The notes beneath the pieces are model-generated. The model was not told the origin of the DNA. It saw only the letters and a list, made by a program, of their open reading frames with translations, and did not search any database. 62,000 nucleotides of DNA from Lingula anatina (Eukaryota > Brachiopoda > Lingulata > Lingulida > Lingulidae): the NCBI RefSeq assembly GCF_001039355.2, contig NW_019775514.1:1-62000 (forward strand), written 5' to 3'. The translations under genes and the position numbers were made by a program. Positions 10,992-23,065 of the stretch are shown piece after piece; within the stretch, counting starts at the first letter, position 1; the number at the start of each line of letters is the position of its first letter.

Positions 10992-11518
10992 GGTTTACTG
11001 TTTGAAAATTCGAAAAAAAAAAAAAAAAAAAAACAATCAAAATACAGCCACCATTAATAAATACCAGCCTGTTAATAAAATGTGATTAAAGGATTTGAAT
11101 TTAATGGCATTGCCTACTTTAGTTTTGTACTGTAAATATTCGAAAACAGCAAAAATGATAAGATTTCTATTTTTATAACAAACAAATCAAAATCCCCACA
11201 TGATAATGAAACGTTTATCCATAAAATTTATTATTATATGAGTTGCGTTAACTGCATTTTATTGTGCATTGAAAATACCTGTATTACAATCTGGTACACT
11301 TGAAAGGAACAGTAACAGAGAAAAGTATGGTTTCCACAATTAATAGCCACAGTTATATACAACTAATTATGAGCCTGCATATCGTTCTTCTTGTCGAATA
11401 ACACAATTTAATTTTTATTATACAATGTACTTTCCAATAACTTATCAATTTTAATGTGATAAGCTCTGACTCGCGTCATTTTGAGTTATCCACTATAACA
11501 CGATTTATGTTAAAATAT
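10992..11518. other. Upstream region of EF-hand copy 1, no gene
   Basis: AT-rich sequence with a 20-nt poly-A run (11013-11033). It should hold the promoter of the minus-strand EF-hand gene, but I see no clear TATA or initiator motif that I would call. Confidence 0.4.
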
Positions 11519-12105
11519 AGAGAAGACCGGGCTGTTTGGCCCAGTCAGACACTTTTGGCCTTGTAGAGCCAACTAGGAATGAGTTAGAGTAACAAAACCG
11601 ATTTCAAAGTAAGCCCCATGAACTAAGCTACATATGTAACGTCGTTATTATTCAAATATAATGCCAGATATGGCTCACAATTTGACAAAAAACGCAACTG
11701 ATGTCAGGGGGGGCCAACTTGCACCCCCACGGCCAACTAGCCCCAGGTGCACAATTTTTAGATTTGAGGATGGCAGTCGTTTATGGTGCAAGAATGGACT
11801 ACTTTTATACATTTGAGTAAATTTTGAAACAATTAGCTTTAGTCTGATGCCCAATACGTATACTTCATTCGATCGAAAGCCTATGAAAATAGATTTTTTA
11901 ATCTCTCAAACAAAATTACTTTTAGGTGCAAAAATTGTTTATTTGGCCTCACCGCCTAAGTAAAACTTTTTAACGTCCGACACTTCCTTAGCATTGTAAG
12001 CTACGGTCACTTTTCTAAATGATCAATTTTTTCACCCGTAGTTACTTTTTCATAAATTGATGGGGGCCAACTTACCCCGGGGTCCAACTAGCCCCGATCT
12101 CCCCT
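11519..12105. mobile_element. MITE candidate with imperfect terminal inverted repeats
   Basis: The left end (AGAGAAGACCGGGCTGTTTG) pairs with the reverse complement of the right end (AGGGGAGATCGGGGCTAGTT) over about 23 bp. Near both ends and in the middle (11707-11750), variants of GGCCAACTTGCACCCC and GCCAACTAGCCCC repeat. There is no open frame of note. Length (587 bp), subterminal repeats and lack of coding sequence suit a non-autonomous DNA transposon. No certain target-site duplication was seen. Confidence 0.5.
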
Positions 12106-13480
12106 ATGTCTGTTATTGTATTAAGTACTCAGACTTTTACCAAATAATTAATAAAGAGAAAAAAATTAAATATAACTCAAATTGAAATCTTTCCTAGACT
12201 AACCTGAGCAATCTTTGTTAAAGTGACAAATCGAACCTCCGCTACGTTTTTTATATCTGTCTCTTTTTCTTCAAGACAGCGTCTGACTACAGATATGCGT
12301 ATCCTAACAATGGTGTTATTTGGTATGAAGAAATGTGTTATGTACCATTATTTTGGGCAAGTTTCCTCCGATTTCGAAATAATAGAAATATCAGCTGATA
12401 CGCAAAAAAAAAAAAAAAAGAAACAAAACCAACAAATTTCCCAAGTATACAAATGTAAACCCGCATAGTGTGTTTGTATTTGAAAGCTGTGAATGTATAT
12501 CTTTTGTCTGTATATCATGTAGTTTGGTTAGAAGAATTTGGGGCGCCAGTAAACCTGTATTGTGTAAGAACAACCGCTTATGTATAGTCAAAAAGTTTTC
12601 CTTTATGATAGATCCAGATATTTGATTTACCTCTCGACAGGAGTTTTACACAAATCCGCCATCACAGATCATATGTTAGAAAACAACCATGTGCCAAAAT
12701 AGGACAATGTAGAAGTGCTAACCAGTGAAAGTGATTACAATGAAATGGAGAGTTTTGGAATCCATCTAGACAAGAAGAAAGAAACACACCATGAACAGAG
12801 ATGAAGGAGCATACAAGCTGCCCCATGTGTATGACGACATTCTCAAACCCGCCCTGGGGGGAGGGGGCGAGAAGGACTAACAAGTCATCACCAAAACTGA
12901 GGTAATGTCCTTTTCACCTTCACCTGAACAATTCAGTTGCCACCAAGTTTGTCAGAATGAACAGACGAAACCAAATATCTGGATCCATCATAAATGAAAA
13001 CTTTTTTGACTATTTTAACTGAGATTCAATGAAACTATTTTCACAACCGCTTATGTATAATAAGAATCATGTTGCCCCTCTTATTATTATACAGCATGCG
13101 GGTAACTGTTTCTGTGCGTATCGTAACAGTGTTAATATTCACATGATTAGACTATGTCAATTTTTGTTTCTGTCCACGCAACATTATTGTGTATGCATTA
13201 TACTAAGGTGGTTCAAGAAGTTTAACGGCCCAGTGTGAAACAATTTTGCTGCCATACAGCAATTAACCATTGATCAACTTGATGTGTCTAGAAATGTCAA
13301 AAATATGCACACTTTTCCGAATGTTTAGAGTCTTTCATTGGTCAATCCCATGTTATAAAGATAAAATTATTTATACTTGATGAAAATGCTGGATGTTTCA
13401 TAGGTTCCTCTCCACGAACAAGTATTTGATCGTATGGCTTAAAAAACTTGCTGCATGGTTCTAAATTATAGATATCCGCA
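12106..13480. other. No recognisable gene
   Basis: AT-rich sequence with a poly-A run at 12403-12419. Short open frames (for example 12223-12468 plus and 12662-12883 minus) lack motifs and splice context. Confidence 0.5.
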
Positions 13481-14512
13481 GGGATCGCATGGTTAACAAG
13501 GATGGCATGGTTGGTAAGGATGGCATGGTTAACAAGGATGGCATGGTTGGTAAGGATGGCATGGCTAACAAGGATGACATGGTTAACAAGGATGGCATGG
13601 TTGGTAAGGATGGCATGCTTAAGAAGGATGACATGGTTGGTAAGGATGGCATGGCTAACAAGGATGGCATGGTTAACAAGGATGGCATTGTTGGTAAGGA
13701 TGGCGTGGTTAACAAGGATGGCATGGTTTACAAGGATTGCATGGTTAACAAGGATGGCATGGTCGGCAAGGATGGCATGGTTAACAAGGATGGCATGGTT
13801 TACAAGGATGGCATGGTTAACAAGGATGGCATGGTTGGTAAGGATGGCACGGTTAACAAGGATGGAATGGTTGGTAAGGATGGCATGGCTAACAAGGATG
13901 ACATGGTTAACAAGGATGGCATGGTTGGTAAGGATGGCATGCTTAAGAAGGATGACATGGTTGGTAAGGATGGCATGGCTAACAAGGATGGCATGGTTAA
14001 CAAGGATGGCATTNNNNNNNNNNNNNNNNNNNNNNNNNNNNNNNNNNNNNNNNNNNNNNNNNNNNNNNNNNNNNNNNNNNNNNNNNNNNNNNNNNNNNNN
14101 NNNNNNNNNNNNNNNNNNNNNNNNNNNNTAAGCATGGCATGGTTAACGAGGATGGCATGGTTGGTAAGGATGGTTTATTGACATGGTTAACAAGGATGGC
14201 ATGGTTTACAAGGATGGCATGGTTAGTAAGGATGACATGGTTAACAAGGCTGGCATGGTTATCAAGGATGGCATGGCTGGTAAGGATGGCATGGTTAACA
14301 AGGATGGCATGGATTACAAGGATGACATGGTTGGTAAGGATGGCATGGTTAACAAGGATGGCATGGTTGGTAAGGATGGCATGGTTAACAAGGATGGCAT
14401 GGTTAACAAGGATGACATGGTTGGTAAGGATGGCATGGTTAGCAAGGATGGCATGGTTGGTAAGGATGGCATGGTTGACAAGGATGGCATGGTTGACAAG
14501 GCTTCATTATTT
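13481..14512. repeat. 18-bp minisatellite with assembly gap
   Basis: A tandem array of AAGGATGGCATGGTTAAC and AAGGATGGCATGGTTGGT alternating, giving a 36-bp dimer period. Because 18 is a multiple of three, all frames stay open: one plus frame reads MVNKDG/MVGKDG hexapeptides, another MAWLTR/MAWLVR, and a minus frame MPSLLT. A larger block carrying the variant hexapeptides MANKDD and MLKKDD occurs at 13543 and again at 13867, exactly 324 bp (18 units) apart, showing higher-order duplication. The array is broken by 115 Ns (14014-14128), so its length is uncertain. No start context, signal or splice site supports translation. Confidence 0.9.
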
Positions 14513-15726
14513 ACATGCCTGCATGTGTTGCGTGGCCGTTTTTAAGTCCAACGATTAAATACGTGTTTGCATTTGTTGAGATGTTCGAACTATAAATGCT
14601 GTTATAGGTGCTTGAAGTATAACCGTTTCAAACAAGAGGAGTCGTGTTAACCTGTTAATCTGAATGCATTCAGTGAGAGACCCTGTGTAGTTTGATCGAT
14701 CTAGAAACACCTGCAAAAGTGAGAATGAATCCCATGATTATCATTAATGTTTCAAAACCTTAAATATGTTTGTGTCCTATTTTAATTCAAACCGAGAGGG
14801 GATGTGCCACGTGCATCCATTGATTGGTCACTTTCTATACCTTTAATGCCCTTGAAGCATTTATGCTCATATCTAAGTTTGAATTCGACATGTGAAATCA
14901 CAACCACCATGATACATGCTCATAATAGAAAAACTGGGGGGTTTAAGTGTTTTATCTGTAGAGTTAACGGATTACCGTAGCAATGGAATATATTAGTTGA
15001 AAACAAACAAACAAACAAGCAAACAAAATTAAACAAACAAACAAAGAAACAAACAAAAAAAAGTTGTGGTGTCGCACTTATAGATATACCGAAGGACATC
15101 GTTTCATATTATCCCCCCCCCCCCCCCAAAAAAAAAAAAAGATATTTTAGCGGATTTTTTTCTACCTGCTTTCTGTGCTCAGTTTATTGAAAGAAGGTGC
15201 AGTTTAAAGCTCGTTTTTGGCTGATTGAGTAATAAATTCTGTTTATCCCTGGGCATGTCGACTTTACTTGAGTCGTATAAGAACCTAGTAGAAGGGGTAT
15301 ATATGCGTTACTGGGAATCCAGGCTAAAGCAACGCTCGGCTCAAATGTACTTTTAATTTCCAATGTCGAAAAACGTTTAGCAATTAATTCATACAAGTGA
15401 ACATTTGCATGAACACGCGAACGCATCCACACATATATGTTTAAGTACCTGGGATGACATAATTGGTGGAAAAATGTTTTAGTTTAATTTCTTACTTGTA
15501 GTGATTTCATTCGGCGTTTTGTTTAGACCCGGACATTTCGGAATGTAATTGCTATCATGTAAAGAGGAAAAATACAATACTTTTTTCTAAAATCAAATTA
15601 AAAATATCCATGAAAATATCGTATGCATAAACAACTTCAAAAATTCCCAAACTTTATTCTTGACAATTCCGAATATTGGCATCCATTCATGTGATACTTA
15701 CGATCTTCCCAGGATTTTGTATTTAG
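14513..15726. other. Intergenic, low-complexity tracts and half a MITE
   Basis: It holds half of a fold-back MITE (14646-14733, with GATCGATCTAGAAA), an AAAC-rich run (15001-15060) and a poly-C/poly-A junction (15114-15140). The tail of the minus-strand EF-hand copy 2 begins at 15727. No gene was seen. Confidence 0.5.
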
Positions 15727-16600
15727 TTAATTTCCAGGCGAACCATAGAACAGGACTGTTTTTTTGTCTTTCATTCCGAAATAAAAATCGGTACAGGCAA
15801 ATAAGAACTCATCCAAACTAATAATGTTATTTTGGTTGCGGTCGATGGCATTGAACAGTTCTTCAGGAGGCAAGACGTTGCGTAATATATGTAGAAAGTT
15901 GGAATACTCGTTAGCAGACATTTCTTCGTCGCAGTCTTCATCTAAAATATGGAACCAGTCCAAACACCAATATAACTGAAACTCGTTCGCTGTTGCATTT
16001 AGGAGGTCCATTTCAAATACCTTAAGCCACCTATCGAGGTTAATTGACTGTTCTGTGTTGGACGGGTTTCCCTGCAACGAAAACTGCCAGTCTTTTATCA
16101 TTACTCCGTATACAGCATTGGCCCTCCATGGGGAGAGAACCTGTTCAGCTCGTTTTGCCACTTCGTCTACATATTCCTCTTTGTAGAGCAAACCGTCATT
16201 GTTGTGGTCCACATTTCTAAACCACAACGTGAATTTCTGAATCCAAAGATCAGATATTTGCACGTCTTGAGGAACCTGTGGATTAATTGAAAATCGATGG
16301 AAAATTGCTCGTCGATGAATTAACTGTTTCTAAAGGATGTTACCAATACATCTGATTAAATACTGTTTAAAATAGTTACTATGGCAACATTATATTTTCT
16401 CAAAGGACATGTTCCCTAAAACAGATTTTATTATCTTTATAAGTATAACATTTCCCGTGATTAAATACATTTAAGTGATTGATAAGATGTGCATAATGTA
16501 TATCTTGTTAAAAACTAACCTTAACAACACCCCGTCCAAAACTGTATCCATTAAAAGCGGTGAGTAAAACAGTGCCAGTTATTAGATTAAACACATACAT
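15727..16600 (-). CDS. Secreted sarcoplasmic-calcium-binding-like EF-hand protein (copy 2)
   Basis: Same structure as copy 1: exon 1 at 16600-16520 (ATG to AAG/GTTAGT) and exon 2 at 16275-15727 (CAG/GTT to TAA), again 81 and 549 nt, 209 residues. The signal peptide is MYVFNLITGTVLLTAFNGYS. EF loop 1 is canonical (DHNNDGLLYKEE). Loop 3 (DEDCDEEMSANE) keeps the E-for-G change. Loop 4 (DRNQNNIISLDE) has lost the fifth-position D, so calcium affinity may differ from copy 1. The C-terminus is VLFYGSPGN. Conserved intron position, lengths and the LLTAF-x-GYS leader show a tandem duplication. It is probably an ER-luminal or secreted calcium buffer or matrix protein; the role is inferred. Confidence 0.85.
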
Positions 16601-17935
16601 GGTTAGCTGTTCGAAAATAAAACAAACAAGTAAACAGCATTTAGATGAGTTAATAAGCAACGAAAATGCTATCCAACATATAACCTTTCAGACTGATCAC
16701 TACAGCGCGCATGATGCCCTAATTACTTGTTTACATTGTAATATAGCAAATAAGTATTCCCTGATAAGAGAGTGAGATTAGGCCCCCCCCCCTAATCATA
16801 TTGATAAAAATATCATTATCCGTTTCACATAATTAAGTAAATGACGTTTTCTAACATTCCTAGTTACATAGATATATAAAGGTAATTTAGTGTAGGTAAG
16901 TATAGATAATTAAGACTTTTCACAATTTTTACTTTGATCTCTAATAATCAATATAACAGCTTCATTGACATAATTTCTGGCTTGAGATGTTTTGTGATGT
17001 CCACTTTGACGCTAGGAGGCCTGTCATAAATCTTTTTGTTAATTTTACAAGGCTTTGACTTTAAAGCCGACTTTAGAGCAAAATATCCATACAGTGCTCT
17101 TCATAACCTTACCTTAATTCTCTTTCTTTAAGCGGAGGCTCGATCCTCAGCTCTTCTGAGTTAAAAATGTCCAGTGCTTGCCGCCTCTTTTTCTCGAAAT
17201 AAAAACAAATGTCTGGCATCATACTTTTAAGACACGTTTATTTACATTATTATTTACTGGAGCTATGATGTAATGCAGGTGACCTTCATGTCAGACATTT
17301 GCCCTAGGTTTCAGAATCATAAATTGAAATGTAAAGGCATTCATATTCATTTAGTGTCATTGAAATGTATGCACGAGTCTTTGTCTGTATATCATGTAAT
17401 CTGATCTGGAATATGGGGGCTTCGGTTGATTTTCTTTAGTGCCAAAGCATGATATAACTTGAACAGTGCGTCTAGTATCGAAAGCATGTGGGTAAGTTTT
17501 TTCACTCTGTACCCTAACTGCGTATACATTCTATGCGCGTTCAAGAAATCGCCTCTTTGGAAAAGTATCATTAAATATTTCTTAACTGAGTAGGATCCAC
17601 TTTGAAAAGGACCGTCTTACTATCTTCCATGTCCACACAGGACACTTGCAATCACAGAATATATGGACAGGCGACGAAGGCGAGAAAGGCCGCCTGACAA
17701 CAACATAGAATTTGGGAATCCGTTTTCATGAGACGAATTCTGCAAAAATCTGCGGCGGAACTTCATCTTGAAAAAGGACAAAAAATTAATTCTATGACTA
17801 CCTCCAAAATTGGATCGGTTCAAAAAATTTTAGAAGAAAAAAGATTCCCAACATCTGGTGAAAAATGTGCATATATGTATATTATATTTCTGTGGTAAAT
17901 TGGGCGCACATTTAGACCCATAGGAATTGTTGGCT
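16601..17935. other. No recognisable gene
   Basis: AT-rich intergenic sequence upstream of EF-hand copy 2. It has a poly-C tract at 16783-16791 and scattered short open frames without motifs. Confidence 0.45.
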
Positions 17936-17937
17936 TC

Positions 17938-18064
17938 CGTGTAGAAATAAAAATGCTGACAACCACTCTTCCAAACTGATGAAGCCATTTCTGCTGCAGT
18001 CAACTGCACTGAAAAGTTCCTCAGGCGGCAGTGTTCAGCAGCATATTCAGTGATTTCTGTAGAT
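17938..18064 (-). pseudogene. EF-hand gene relic (third SCP-like copy)
   Basis: The minus strand aligns by eye to the end of EF-hand 3 and to EF-hand 4 of the two intact copies: LQKSLNMLLNT, then (after a frame change) PPEELFSAVDCSRNGFISLEE. Relative to copy 1, two nucleotides are missing inside the segment that reads NTLPPEE there, which shifts the frame. No other parts of the gene were found around it. It is a decayed third member of the local family. Confidence 0.65.
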
Positions 18065-18348
18065 GGCTTGGGCCGTTGCTTACAACAACAGAAGCTAAGG
18101 TGGTTTGCAATTTACAGTTATACCCGTATGTCATTTATTCAGCCTATGTCACCAAAATATGAGAATTGTTCACTTAAACATAATGGCTTTATATGAAAAA
18201 CAGCACTGTCTTGAAACAAGTGTGGTTGTAATGATTAACATAGTGTGTCTAGCATGCTTTAAAAATCTTGATTGTACATATTTAAACGTCATTTTTTATT
18301 TTGATCAAGAAAGAAGGGACGGGCAGATAAACGCCTACGGATGTTATG

Positions 18349-18380
<32 letters not shown>

Positions 18381-19059
18381 TTTTATTTACAAATGATCAC
18401 CTTACAGGTGTATATTGTTATAAACGGTGCTTTTTTATACTAGATACCATGTCTTGTCGCGCCATCTACAGGACATAATTACAGTACGCGGTAGACGCAC
18501 ACGCTATTAGGCACGTGAGCTTTAACGAGCACATTCTAATGTTAATTGTGTGTACATTTGTTGACATTTGATGGCGTCTTTTTAATTTAATAGACATTTC
18601 TTTACATCTGTAGAAATCGCAATGAAACATTGGATTTGAGGGGGTACCTGTTATAAATTTGACTAAATGGTATAAAATGTGTATATTTTCACCACTATTT
18701 TGTATTTTTGAACCATTAATCATGTTAGACATGGTATCTGGAATAAAAGCACTAGTTATAACAATTTACACCTGTGAGCTGATCATTTGTAATTAAAAGT
18801 ACATGGAAATGGGAGTGGGACAACCTTTTTGACCAATATGTTGTATGTAATTTTGGTGCTATTCATCTATGTATTTTATAATTATCATCATCATTATTAT
18901 TGTTGCTATTGCTTTACCTCTGTACATTTTCACCAGCTCAGTCTGGTGCAGAAAGTATGAATAAAGCATATATGTGATAAATATAACTTTTCCATTGAAC
19001 TGACAACTGGATGCAGATCAGATGAGGGAAAACTCCCTTTATTCGCCGTAATATCCTAT
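18065..19059. other. No gene; AT microsatellite
   Basis: An (AT)n tract lies at 18349-18380. The rest is AT-rich with no coding signal I can support. Confidence 0.5.
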
Positions 19060-19225
19060 ATTTCCCTTTACTATTGAATATGATTACTTTGGTTTTGAAC
19101 CCGTGAATGTTGAGTCTCCAGGAACTGCAGTGTGCCCCCCGCTGAGTCAGATTATATCGGAGACCTGCTGCTGTAGCAGAGAAAAGGAATAGATCATTTG
19201 CGTGGAAAATGCAACTGTTGAGTTT
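19060..19225 (-). pseudogene. Non-LTR retrotransposon reverse transcriptase relic
   Basis: The minus strand reads CIFHANDLFLFSATAAGL, then SWRLNIHGFKTKVIIFNSKG. This corresponds to the catalytic block of LINE reverse transcriptases (YADDLVLLS...L...W.L.VN..KTKVMIF). The catalytic YADD has decayed to HAND, so the enzyme is dead. Sequence on either side gives no further domains. A short AAAT repeat at 19283-19308 lies just upstream. Confidence 0.6.
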
Positions 19226-21899
19226 GCTATTGCTCCGTGGATTGCTCAGTGTTTTTGTCAAGCAATGCATACTCCTGTCACATAAATAAATAAATAAATA
19301 AATAAATATGAATGAATATGAGGAACACAGCATTAAGAGCTAGTCTCCATCAGCCAAAAGACATCTCCTAAGGCCAGCTTATTCACGATGTTACCTGGGG
19401 AAATGGATGTTAAAGAAAACAGTTAGAACAGAATTACATCAGACTGAGAAACAAACCATATATTGTTCAGTAAACGTCCAAATATTAACCTGCGCGCGGC
19501 TTGTCATAAGTGCTCAAAGTGCTTATTTTGCACTTCTTTTCAAAATGCTTCCAATATGTTTTGGCAAATTGCCACGTTATAAAAATAAAAAAGACACTCC
19601 AATATCTTCAGGAAAAGTGGGTATACCAGTGATTTAATCATAAGTTTTTTTAATGTAATCTGTAAAGGTTGAGATTTTGTCTAAACCGCACAGTTACCAT
19701 ACGCGTCAGGGACCCTAAATGACCTCCAAATATACTTATCTTAAAAAACGTGTATCATTCCCATCTGACAGTGTTGGCATCCTTGGAGAATTTCCACAGT
19801 GACAGAAATCTATGTTGGTTTGAAGGAGCACGGGAAGGGTTTAGTAATTGAGATAAAATGATTAGTTTTTATTGCTTTTATATCAACAGAACACTCTGAG
19901 TCTCATCTGGTAAACCCGGCCCATCCCTGGATAGTTGATGAGTTACAGTTCATTGTCTGTAGGGGCCTATATATGTACGGAATGGTCCTCACAGTTTTAT
20001 AGAGTTATACCAAAACTGATGTTCCTACACAGAGGCCACGCCCAATATATCGAAATCCTACCACCAGGGTATAGGAGTCACTCTCCTTCAGGATATGCTG
20101 CTGCAACTAAACAAAAACCACCCGGTCCGTTTAGAATGAGGGGCAAATTGTCACCAAAACGCGTTTTTCAAGGCTCTAAGCGACCACCAAACTGGAGCCG
20201 CCCTACCTGTCACCCATTAAAAGTTATAAAAACACGATTTTAGTCCTTATTTTCATCAATCAGTCAGCAAGACAGGAAAAAAACTGATGAATTATGAATT
20301 GGAAAAAATATTTCATATTAAATGTTACTATAATTCGTTATTTATAACGTTATCTGGTAACGAAAATGTTACAATTTGTAGCGTTGTTTTTGGGCTGTAT
20401 ATATCTGTATGTATATATGTAACAATGACATCAAAAATAATCTGTGCGAATATGAAAGTGGTGACAACTACTGTACTAGTCCTTCCTCAAAATGAGCCAA
20501 GCCACAATATTTAAATAACAAAAGACAGGTGAACGAACTGCGACTGTCTTAACCAATGACCTTCCGACAGCATTGAGTGCTGTGTAGGTCTTGGCAAGGA
20601 CGTATATTGAATCAATATACGCCCTTGGTCTTGGGGATTTTAAACCACTTTTGAAAGAATGGCTACTTAACTATCCCAACCAGCAAAGAGCTAACAAAAT
20701 TGATTCCATCAATTTATTTGTAAGAACTAACGGATACAGTTTTCTTTGAGAATGACTTCAACAACATCCGTGTACCTGGTTCAATTTGCATAACAATAAC
20801 TCGATCGGCTCAGAGCGAACAATATTCTTGACTGGTCACTTGAGAGCTAGACACTGTGAGTAGAGGACGCAGGAAAGGTGTGGCCAAGTCAAAGAGCCGA
20901 ACATTTCATTCACCGTTAAAACTCGGACCCAATATGAACCCCGGTATGATGAAGTTGAGACAAATATCCCGACATTTCTGGTAAGTAAAATTTCGTGTAA
21001 AAGCGAGAAATAAATGTTTTCAGAGCACCAGGGGTGTTTCTTACAACTTTTTGCGTGTTTAACTAGTTAAAATTGTCAGGTTTGTTTGGGTAGTGTAGTT
21101 CACTGGATTTTACAAAAGTTGAACATTGATAATGTCTTAAAGTCTTAAAAAGCATGAAGTCAACAGATGCAAAAATTATATGGAGAAGTGTGCTATTATA
21201 GATACTTTAAATACCACCCTCTATACGTAAATGCGGTACCTACCGGTAAACACTGAATTATGCCATTTTGATATAATTATAAAAACGTTATTTTTATATT
21301 TCAGAACTGCCAGCTTCTTTGCCGAGATCCAGCAAAATGCAAATGCGTTGCATGGAATCTTCCCTTGTTTTCTGCATGATTTTGGAATCGGGCACACACA
21401 CACACATACCATTTTTTTAAAGATCGTTGTGCTTTTCTTTGTTGATATCATGTAAAAGATAAAGAAATGAATGTAATATTTATGTGAGCTATTATTTCAA
21501 AAACTATAATAATGCGTTTTCACTTCATTTTTATACAAAAAATGCTTTTACTTTTTCCTTTATTTTTTGGTTGCCAATATTATATTTCTAACAATTTTGT
21601 GATTATTGAACTGAAAAATAAATATCACTTAAAGCAAAATTGTTGTTGGAGATATGTCTATTACAGGTGGTAACAGATACGCACTGTTTTTTAGTATAAA
21701 GAAAATAATAATTAAAAATGCGTGTTTTTATGATTTTTAAATTTTTTGTCAAAATGATCTGTTGTAAATGTTTGTCCTATAATAAAGGATATAATCCAAA
21801 ATCGTTTTATTGTTTGTAATGAGTGTGGATAGTGATTGTATTGGTGTGGGTGATAGGAATAAAGTTGTATTTGACTGGTGATAAATGGGCGAGTGCAAT
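19226..21899. other. Mostly non-coding; hairpin and possible PAN-like exon relic
   Basis: The stretch contains a perfect 10-bp inverted repeat (CGTATATTGA/TCAATATACG, 20601-20621). After an acceptor-like ATATTTCAG at 21304-21312 there is a short cysteine-rich piece reading NCQLLCRDPAKCKCVAWN, reminiscent of a PAN/Apple domain, but it meets a stop about 24 codons in. A possible donor (CTG/GTAAGT) sits at 20981. These do not assemble into a gene I can defend. Confidence 0.35.
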
Positions 21900-23065
21900 G
21901 ACGAGAGAGTTCATTCCGTAGATGGGTGAAAAGTGTGGTGAGTTAATTTTGAGGGGTAACAGTTTGGACGATTCCAATCCGTTTTGAGGGGTGAAAGGTT
22001 GGGCGAGTTCATTCTGTCTTGAGGGGTGAAAGATTGAAAGAGTTCATTCTGTTTTGAGGGTTGAAAGGTTGGGAGAGTTAATTCCAATTTGAGGGGTGAA
22101 AGGTTGGGCGATTCCATTCCATTTTGAGGGGAGATAGGTTGGGCTAGTTCATTCTGTTCCAAGGGGTGACAGGTTGGGCGATTCCATTATGTTTTGAGGG
22201 GTGATAGGTTGGGCAAGTTCATTCTGTTCCAAGGGGTGACAGGTTGGGCGATTCCATTATGTTTTGAGGGGTGATAGGTTGGGCAAGTTCATTCTGTTCC
22301 AAGGGGTGACAGGTTGGGCGATTCCATTATGTTTTGAGGGGTGATAGGTTGGGCAAGTTCATTCTGTTCCAAGGGGTGACAGGTTGGGCGATTCCATTAT
22401 GTTTTGAGGGGTGATAGGTTGGGCAAGTTCATTCTGTTCCAAGGGGTGACAGGTTGGGCGATTCCATTATGTTTTGAGGGGTGATAGGTTGGGCAAGTTC
22501 ATTCTGTTCCAAGGGGTGACAGGTTGGGCGATTCCATTATGTTTTGAGGGGTGATAGGTTGGGCAAGTTCATTCTGTTCCAAGGGGTGACAGGTTGGGCG
22601 ATTCCATTATGTTTTGAGGGGTGATAGGTTGGGCAAGTTCATTCTGTTCCAAGGGGTGACAGGTTGGGCGATTCCATTATGTTTTGAGGGGTGATAGGNT
22701 TTTTTGAGGGGTGACAGGTCGGGCGAGTTCATTCCGCTTTGAGGGGTGACAGGTTGGGCGAGTTCATTCTGTTTTGAGGGGTGAAAGGTTGGGAGAGTTA
22801 ATTCCAATTTGAGGGGTGAAAGGTTGGGCGATTCCATTCCATTTTGAGGGGTGATAGGTTGGGCTAGTTCATTCTGTTCCAAGGGGTGACAGGTTGGGCG
22901 ATTCCATAATGTTTTGAGGGGTGACAGGTTGGGCTATTCCATTCCATTTGAGGGGTGACAGGTTGGACGATTCCATTATTTTTGAGGGGGTGACAGGTTG
23001 GATGAGTTCATTCTGTTGACAGGGGTGACAGGTTGGGCGATTCCATTCTATCTTAAGGGGTGACA
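21900..23065. repeat. 35-bp minisatellite with 70-bp higher-order repeat
   Basis: Degenerate 30-36-bp units of the form GAGGGGTGA(A/C/T)AGGTTGGGCGA + TTCATT run through the whole stretch. Between about 22141 and 22698 they become near-identical 70-bp dimers, with ATTCTGTTCC at 22151, 22221, 22291, 22361, 22431, 22501, 22571 and 22641. A single N at 22699 ends this block abruptly, and divergent units resume. The array is probably truncated or collapsed by assembly. The open frames reading MEQNELAQP... on the minus strand are incidental. Confidence 0.9.

Noticed and set aside
13489-14013. Hexapeptide repeat NKDGMV/GKDGMV resembling EF-hand loops near the EF-hand genes
   Set aside because: The period is a simple 18-bp minisatellite, other frames are equally open, and there is no spacing or helices suitable for EF-hands; the resemblance is coincidental.
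20601-20621. Perfect 10-bp hairpin as a terminator or small RNA
   Set aside because: No gene ends here, and AT-rich short palindromes are expected by chance in this composition.
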